IMG/VR virus record: IMGVR_UViG_3300042898_001367
Coordinates: 1 to 34,067 of that record
Direction: 5' to 3' (one strand)
DNA: 34,067 nucleotides
From: a virus
Under the pieces are notes generated by a model that was not told the DNA's origin, searched no databases, and saw only the letters and a program-made list of their open reading frames with translations. A program made the translations under genes and the position numbers. Shown here in pieces: positions 33,604 through 34,067 of this stretch. Position 1 is the first letter of the stretch. Every line of letters starts with the position of its first letter.

Positions 33604-33683
33604 CCCAATGTTAAAAAAGTTTTAATTAAACTAATTTAATAATTGGTTTTTAATTTATTATAAATAGTGTCATTTTTAAAAAA

Positions 33684-33716
33684 AACAAAAAAGGGGACTA
33701 ATGCCCCCTTTTTATT
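33684..33716 (-). terminator. Rho-independent terminator upstream of the scaffold unit
   Basis: Minus-strand AAAAAGGGGGC / GTCCCCTTTTTT, with one mismatch and a loop of about four bases, followed by TTTTTT. It closes the unit that ends with the 69-residue gene. Confidence 0.82.
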
Positions 33717-33736
33717 ATTATCGAAATGTGAAAATT

Positions 33737-33946
33737 TTATTCTATCACCTCATCAATTTTACTTTCAACAATTGCCGTTAATCTCCAATCCTGTGTGTAG
33801 TTTTCGTAAACTTTAGTTACTTTGGCCTCAACATCAGTAGGGTTATAACCTTTTACTAATTTTTCTTCTCTTAATTTTTTAAGTTTTCCCGATTTTTCAT
33901 CAATCATATCGGTTGTGATTTTTGCAATAAAATACTTTTCGTCCAT
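33737..33946 (-). CDS. Small hypothetical protein (possibly DUF4494-like)
   Basis: 69 residues: MDEKYFIAKITTDMIDEKSG, KLKKLREEKLVKGYNPTDVEAKVTKVYE, then WRLTAIVESKIDEVIE. The order of beta-strand, variable loop, E-x-x-L-V-x-x-x-x-x-T-D-A/V-E-A and a C-terminal strand resembles the DUF4494 family found in Bacteroidota and their phages. The match is by eye and only moderate. It lies 13 bases downstream of the truncated upstream gene and ends at the terminator before the scaffold unit. Function unknown. Confidence 0.7.
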   Translation of the reverse strand: MDEKYFIAKITTDMIDEKSGKLKKLREEKLVKGYNPTDVEAKVTKVYENYTQDWRLTAIVESKIDEVIE

Positions 33947-33959
33947 GTTATAAATTTTT

Positions 33960-34067
33960 TTAATTTCCTAAATAATCGGTTAATTTTCTCATTAAGTCAA
34001 GTGATTTGTTACCATTTTCACCAACATTTCTTTCTACCGACATTTTTTTCTCTTCTTCCAAGTTCTC
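33960..34067 (-). CDS. C-terminal end of an upstream gene, partial at right edge
   Basis: The frame is open from the edge (34067) to TAA at 33962-33960. The last 35 residues read ENLEEEKKMSVERNVGEN, then GNKSLDLMRKLTDYLGN. They are charged and helical, with no recognisable motif. The next gene starts 13 bases downstream, so they probably share a transcript. In T4 the prohead protease gene precedes the scaffold gene, but this fragment is too short to tell. Confidence 0.6.
   Translation of the reverse strand, partial: ENLEEEKKMSVERNVGENGNKSLDLMRKLTDYLGN

Noticed and set aside
33004-33639. Plus-strand Ser-rich frame of about 210 residues
   Set aside because: It is the antisense shadow of the Asp/Glu-rich scaffold gene; poly-Ser arises from reversed Asp/Glu codons.

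Overview
The window is part of the genome of a large, AT-rich, tailed phage with a T4-type virion. The clearest evidence is a gp23-like major capsid protein (30130-31980, minus), preceded on the same strand by a very acidic scaffold-like protein. There is also a gp55-like late sigma factor, a baseplate-spike-like protein with a gp5/VgrG-type start, PhoH and dUTPase. The host is probably a member of the Bacteroidota. Shine-Dalgarno sequences are essentially absent, starts sit in A/T-rich contexts such as TAATATG, and one gene has a TAnnTTTG promoter box typical of Bacteroidota. The host call is inference; no tRNA, terminase, polymerase or integrase is visible.

Layout. (1) 1-7221, minus strand: adhesin or tail-fibre-like proteins. 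These are a collagen-like Gly-X-Y array that runs off the left edge, a Pro-Thr repeat protein, two small proteins, and a 1213-residue lectin-like protein ending in a complete papain-type cysteine peptidase. (2) 7272-9855, plus: five small, tightly packed genes, one with a WYL-like domain, closed by a terminator. (3) 9969-19872, plus: nucleotide and sugar metabolism. Five glycosyltransferase genes (six domains), a TagD-like nucleotidyltransferase, two methyltransferases, a DEDDy exonuclease, dUTPase, PhoH and a degenerate HAD-like protein lie here. (4) 19872-26919, plus: late sigma factor, then virion genes including the spike. (5) 26921-29223: short genes on both strands, three of them carrying a peptide that resembles a capsid-targeting signal. 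(6) 29344-34067, minus: HNH endonuclease, major capsid protein, scaffold, a small protein and the end of one more gene. No stretch over 300 bases lacks a gene.

Three themes link the regions. First, several unrelated proteins carry short peptides ending in (I/L)-x-E, matching the T4 prohead-protease consensus and the predicted capsid-protein cleavage site; they are candidates for proteins packed in the head and trimmed there. Second, a box reading about GATATTTATA lies a short distance upstream of many virion genes on both strands and could be the promoter read by the gp55-like sigma. Third, Ser/Thr-rich fibre repeats occur beside many glycosyltransferases, which may mean the phage glycosylates its own fibres.
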